Below, piece after piece: positions 7,273-8,839 of a stretch of 8,839 nt of DNA. Below the pieces are notes generated by a model, which was given only the letters and a program-made list of their open reading frames with translations, did not search any database and was not told where the DNA came from. Position 1 is the stretch's first letter. The number at the start of each line of letters is the position of its first letter. Position numbers and translations under genes: made by a program. Origin of the DNA: Klebsiella pneumoniae (GTDB lineage: Bacteria; Pseudomonadota; Gammaproteobacteria; Pseudomonadales; Pseudohongiellaceae); the NCBI GenBank assembly GCA_945869725.1, contig CAMBPO010000085.1, forward strand, positions 1 through 8,839. Reading direction: 5' to 3'.

Positions 7273-7854
7273 ATGATTTTTAAAACTATATTAACCTGCG
7301 CAGTTGTTCTTGGCAGCGCTACTGCAGCAGCTCAGCTTCAGGAACCCGCCAATCCTGCGCTTAGCCAGATTTTAAACTTCAGACAGTACAGCGACACCTT
7401 TGCCAGTGCTGGACAACCCACCGCTGAACAATTTAACACTGTCCGGGACGCTGGTTTTGAACGAGTGATTTATCTGGCATTTACCAATAATCCCAATGCT
7501 GTACCCAATGCAGATCAGCTGGTTAAAAGCCTTGGCATGGATTATGTGCATATTCCGGTGGATTGGGCTCGGCCAACAACGCAGGACTTTTACACCTTTG
7601 CAGACGCCATGCGCCGCGATACCGACCGTAAGACCTTGCTGCATTGCCAGGTCAACGCGCGCGCGACCGCATTCAGCTTTTTGTACAGAGTGATTTACGA
7701 GGATGTGCCGGTTGCACAAGCCAAAGCCGACATGAACTCTGTCTGGCAGCCCAATGAGACCTGGCGCGATTTTATTTTTACGGTATTGGCTGAGAACGAT
7801 GTCAACCCGGAATGCGAAGGTTGTGACTGGACGCCGTCGACGGCAGGAAATTGA
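7273..7854 (+). CDS. Exported dual-specificity/DUF442-like protein phosphatase
   Basis: A 193-residue protein with a Sec signal peptide (residues 1-20, cleavage after TAAA). The mature part resembles the small phosphatase fold of the beta-lactamase-hydrolase-like (DUF442) and related protein tyrosine phosphatase families: SAGQPTAEQF near 45-54, GFERVIYL near 61-68, HIPVDW near 93-98 with Asp97 as a possible general acid, and the P-loop HCQVNARA with Cys125 and Arg130. The spacing is C-X4-R rather than the classical C-X5-R, as I recall for DUF442 relatives (HCRSGTR-like). A tail CEGC (181-184) could bind a metal or form a disulfide. The substrate is unknown; export suggests a periplasmic role rather than cytoplasmic signalling. 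ATG 7273 is the only start that keeps the signal peptide; its ribosome site is weak (GAG about ten bases upstream). It is divergent from the recombinase and followed by two hairpins. Confidence 0.8.
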   Translation: MIFKTILTCAVVLGSATAAAQLQEPANPALSQILNFRQYSDTFASAGQPTAEQFNTVRDAGFERVIYLAFTNNPNAVPNADQLVKSLGMDYVHIPVDWARPTTQDFYTFADAMRRDTDRKTLLHCQVNARATAFSFLYRVIYEDVPVAQAKADMNSVWQPNETWRDFIFTVLAENDVNPECEGCDWTPSTAGN

Positions 7855-7872
7855 TGGCACTGACCACCAACG

Positions 7873-7905
7873 CTGCAGGGCATTACCCTGCAGCCTTATT
7901 CTATT
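7873..7905 (+). terminator. Probable terminator of the phosphatase gene
   Basis: A perfect 8-bp stem CTGCAGGG (7873-7880) and CCCTGCAG (7886-7893) with the loop CATTA starts 18 bases after the phosphatase stop codon. It is followed by CCTTATTCTATTT, a broken T-rich tract. This fits a moderate Rho-independent terminator on the plus strand. Confidence 0.6.
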
Positions 7906-7932
7906 TCCGGTAATCTTTATTACCGGAAATAG
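7901..7932. repeat. Perfect 14-bp inverted repeat with a 4-base loop
   Basis: The arm CTATTTCCGGTAAT (7901-7914) is repeated as its exact complement at 7919-7932 around the loop CTTT. No T-run follows on either strand, so it is not a classical terminator by itself. It ends one base before an in-frame ATG at 7934, and the GGAA of the right arm would be the only ribosome-site-like sequence for that ATG. It could be a second mRNA 3'-end hairpin, a REP/MITE-like remnant, or an operator dyad; sequence alone does not decide. Confidence 0.9.
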
Positions 7933-8010
7933 CATGATACTGAAATTCCTATCGAGCTTGCTTGGATTGAAGCCTCATCATTCTTGGATATCGCAACCGA
8001 TCTTGAGCAA

Positions 8011-8031
8011 TGACACTTACTGTGTGACACT
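8011..8031. promoter_or_regulatory. TGACACT direct repeat upstream of the Cys-rich gene
   Basis: TGACACT occurs at 8011-8017 and again at 8025-8031, a period of 14 bases, and the intervening sequence makes an inverted ACAC-TTACT-GTGT (8013-8025). It ends 7 bases before the chosen ATG at 8039. Its place in front of a putative metal-efflux operon makes a regulator-binding site conceivable. No convincing -35/-10 pair goes with it, so this is a weak call. Confidence 0.2.
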
Positions 8032-8038
8032 CTTAGCC

Positions 8039-8467
8039 ATGCGACTCCTTAATCATCCTTTATTCAAACATCCTGCCCTAACACTGTTCCTGGTATTTTG
8101 TTTACCTACACAGGCGCTGGCGGCTGTGCTCGCTGAATGTGAGCAGCACCTGTCTGAGCACAAAGCTGTTGAAACCACGTCGATATTGAGCGCGAAACCG
8201 CCGGAATCAGCACCCGATTGCCATGGTGCCACGAGCAAAGTGATCGAAATACCGGACACAATTGCTGAAGAAATAACAAGCGCTGATGCCAATGGCTGTT
8301 TACATTGCAGCGGCGTTTGCCAGAATCTGAAACCGTTTAATCTTGCCGAGACTCGTCAACACACACAGTTCTTTGACGCATCCGCCTTTTCACGCATAGC
8401 TCCAGACACCGCAACCGGTGTTTCCGGTCATCCTTCACGCCCCCCCTGTCCACGCATTCCTTCTTGA
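8039..8467 (+). CDS. Small exported Cys/His-containing protein, possibly metal-binding
   Basis: I do not recognise a named family. From ATG 8039 the product has 142 residues: a signal peptide at about 1-28 (core TLFLVFCLPTQALA) and a mature part with six cysteines. These include DCHG (60-63) and a cluster C87-x2-C90-x3-C94 (CLHCSGVC), plus C34 and C137. The tail is proline-rich (HPSRPPCPRIPS). Short secreted proteins with Cys/His clusters and RPP-type tails are, from memory, often found next to heavy-metal RND efflux genes. Here the next gene, 105 bp on, is a TolC-type lipoprotein, so a periplasmic metal-handling accessory is a reasonable inference, not shown. The frame is open further upstream, and ATG 7934 (177 residues, weak GGAA ribosome site inside the inverted repeat) is an alternative. 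8039 is preferred because it gives a normal signal peptide, although it has no clear Shine-Dalgarno. Confidence 0.65.
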   Translation: MRLLNHPLFKHPALTLFLVFCLPTQALAAVLAECEQHLSEHKAVETTSILSAKPPESAPDCHGATSKVIEIPDTIAEEITSADANGCLHCSGVCQNLKPFNLAETRQHTQFFDASAFSRIAPDTATGVSGHPSRPPCPRIPS

Positions 8468-8572
8468 TCAAGTTCCGTTTTCCAACAGCGGAATATCAAG
8501 ATATCTGTTTGAATTAATTAGTTAATTTAATGGCATTAGCAAACATATGCCGCAGAAACAGGAATGAAGTGG

Positions 8573-8839
8573 ATGTTCAAATTCAAATCACTACTACTGG
8601 TCTTTTTGGCATTGCTGCTGACCGCTTGCCAGACCAGTAACACACAACAATTAGAGGACAAATTCGCCACTTTTGAACGTTCGGCGTTGTCCGCTTTGCA
8701 GCAAAGTCTTGATAGTGACTTAAAATTTGAGTCAGTACCGACAGCTGTTGAGGATACCGACGCACCAGGCGTGGCTGTTACCTCTATCGCTGATGCCCAA
8801 CAACTGGCCTTGCTGCACAGTGAACGGGTTGCCGGCATC
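8573..8839 (+). CDS. TolC-family outer-membrane efflux lipoprotein, N-terminal part (3' end outside the window)
   Basis: An open frame running off the right edge; 89 residues are visible. It begins with a lipoprotein signal: KFK, a run of leucines, and the lipobox LTAC with Cys19 as the lipidation site. After an extended linker, the stretch SIADAQQLALLHSERVAGI at the end has the form that opens the first helix of outer-membrane efflux proteins (TolC/CusC/CzcC type: xxxDAxxLALxxSxRV). Such proteins are the outer-membrane channel of tripartite pumps. ATG 8573 is chosen because AGGA (8560-8563) stands nine bases upstream; ATG 8564 is in frame but overlaps that site too closely. The Cys-rich exported protein upstream suggests metal export, with the membrane-fusion and RND genes expected just beyond the window. 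The A/T-rich gap 8468-8572 may hold a promoter but shows no clear -35/-10 pair. Confidence 0.78.
   Translation, partial: MFKFKSLLLVFLALLLTACQTSNTQQLEDKFATFERSALSALQQSLDSDLKFESVPTAVEDTDAPGVAVTSIADAQQLALLHSERVAGI

Noticed and set aside
7251..7280. Perfect TTGACA at 7251-7256 and CATAAT at 7266-7271 as a promoter for the phosphatase gene
   Set aside because: The two boxes are only 9 bases apart, and any -10 at normal spacing would place the transcription start inside the signal peptide codons. No other start codon would rescue the reading.
7754..7933. Upstream part of the long plus-strand frame that ends at 8467
   Set aside because: It overlaps the phosphatase gene out of frame and crosses both hairpins; only the part from 7934 or 8039 onward makes a sensible exported protein.
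8536..8838. Minus-strand open frames of 100 and 60 residues at the right edge
   Set aside because: They are the antisense of the TolC-type lipoprotein frame, which has a clear lipobox, ribosome site and family motif.

Overview
The window looks like a chromosomal segment of a Gram-negative bacterium, most likely a gammaproteobacterium and possibly marine. The grounds are a Proteobacteria-type glucokinase C-terminus, a long periplasmic tail-specific protease (Prc/Tsp) with the gammaproteobacterial domain layout, a NhaC-type sodium/proton antiporter, several Sec signal peptides and an outer-membrane lipoprotein of the TolC type. Base composition is moderate and looks even by eye. No rRNA, tRNA, CRISPR array or insertion sequence was seen. 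The species assignment is inference.

Layout from left to right: the 3' end of a glucokinase gene (+, cut by the left edge) converges on nhaC (-). A 177-bp divergent intergenic region then separates nhaC from a secreted DUF3089 alpha/beta-hydrolase-like gene (+). That gene ends next to a 12-bp tandem repeat and a strong bidirectional terminator shared with the convergent prc gene (-). Behind prc on the same strand is a stand-alone tyrosine recombinase with a complete catalytic set. Divergent from the recombinase is a small exported phosphatase-like protein with an HC(X4)R active site. It is followed by two adjacent hairpins, then a small exported Cys/His-bearing protein, then the start of a TolC-family efflux lipoprotein (cut by the right edge).

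How the genes may work together: most neighbours are independent housekeeping or envelope genes (sugar phosphorylation, ion homeostasis, periplasmic proteolysis). The clearest functional pairing is at the right edge, where a small secreted protein with a CxxCxxxC cluster directly precedes an outer-membrane efflux lipoprotein. That arrangement suggests the beginning of a tripartite, perhaps heavy-metal, efflux operon that continues beyond the window.

I found no convincing previously undescribed multi-gene system. The most interesting items are the Cys-rich protein at the efflux operon entry, the perfect 14-bp inverted repeat just upstream of it, the lone recombinase with no visible element around it, and the start-codon arrangement and acidic insert of Prc.
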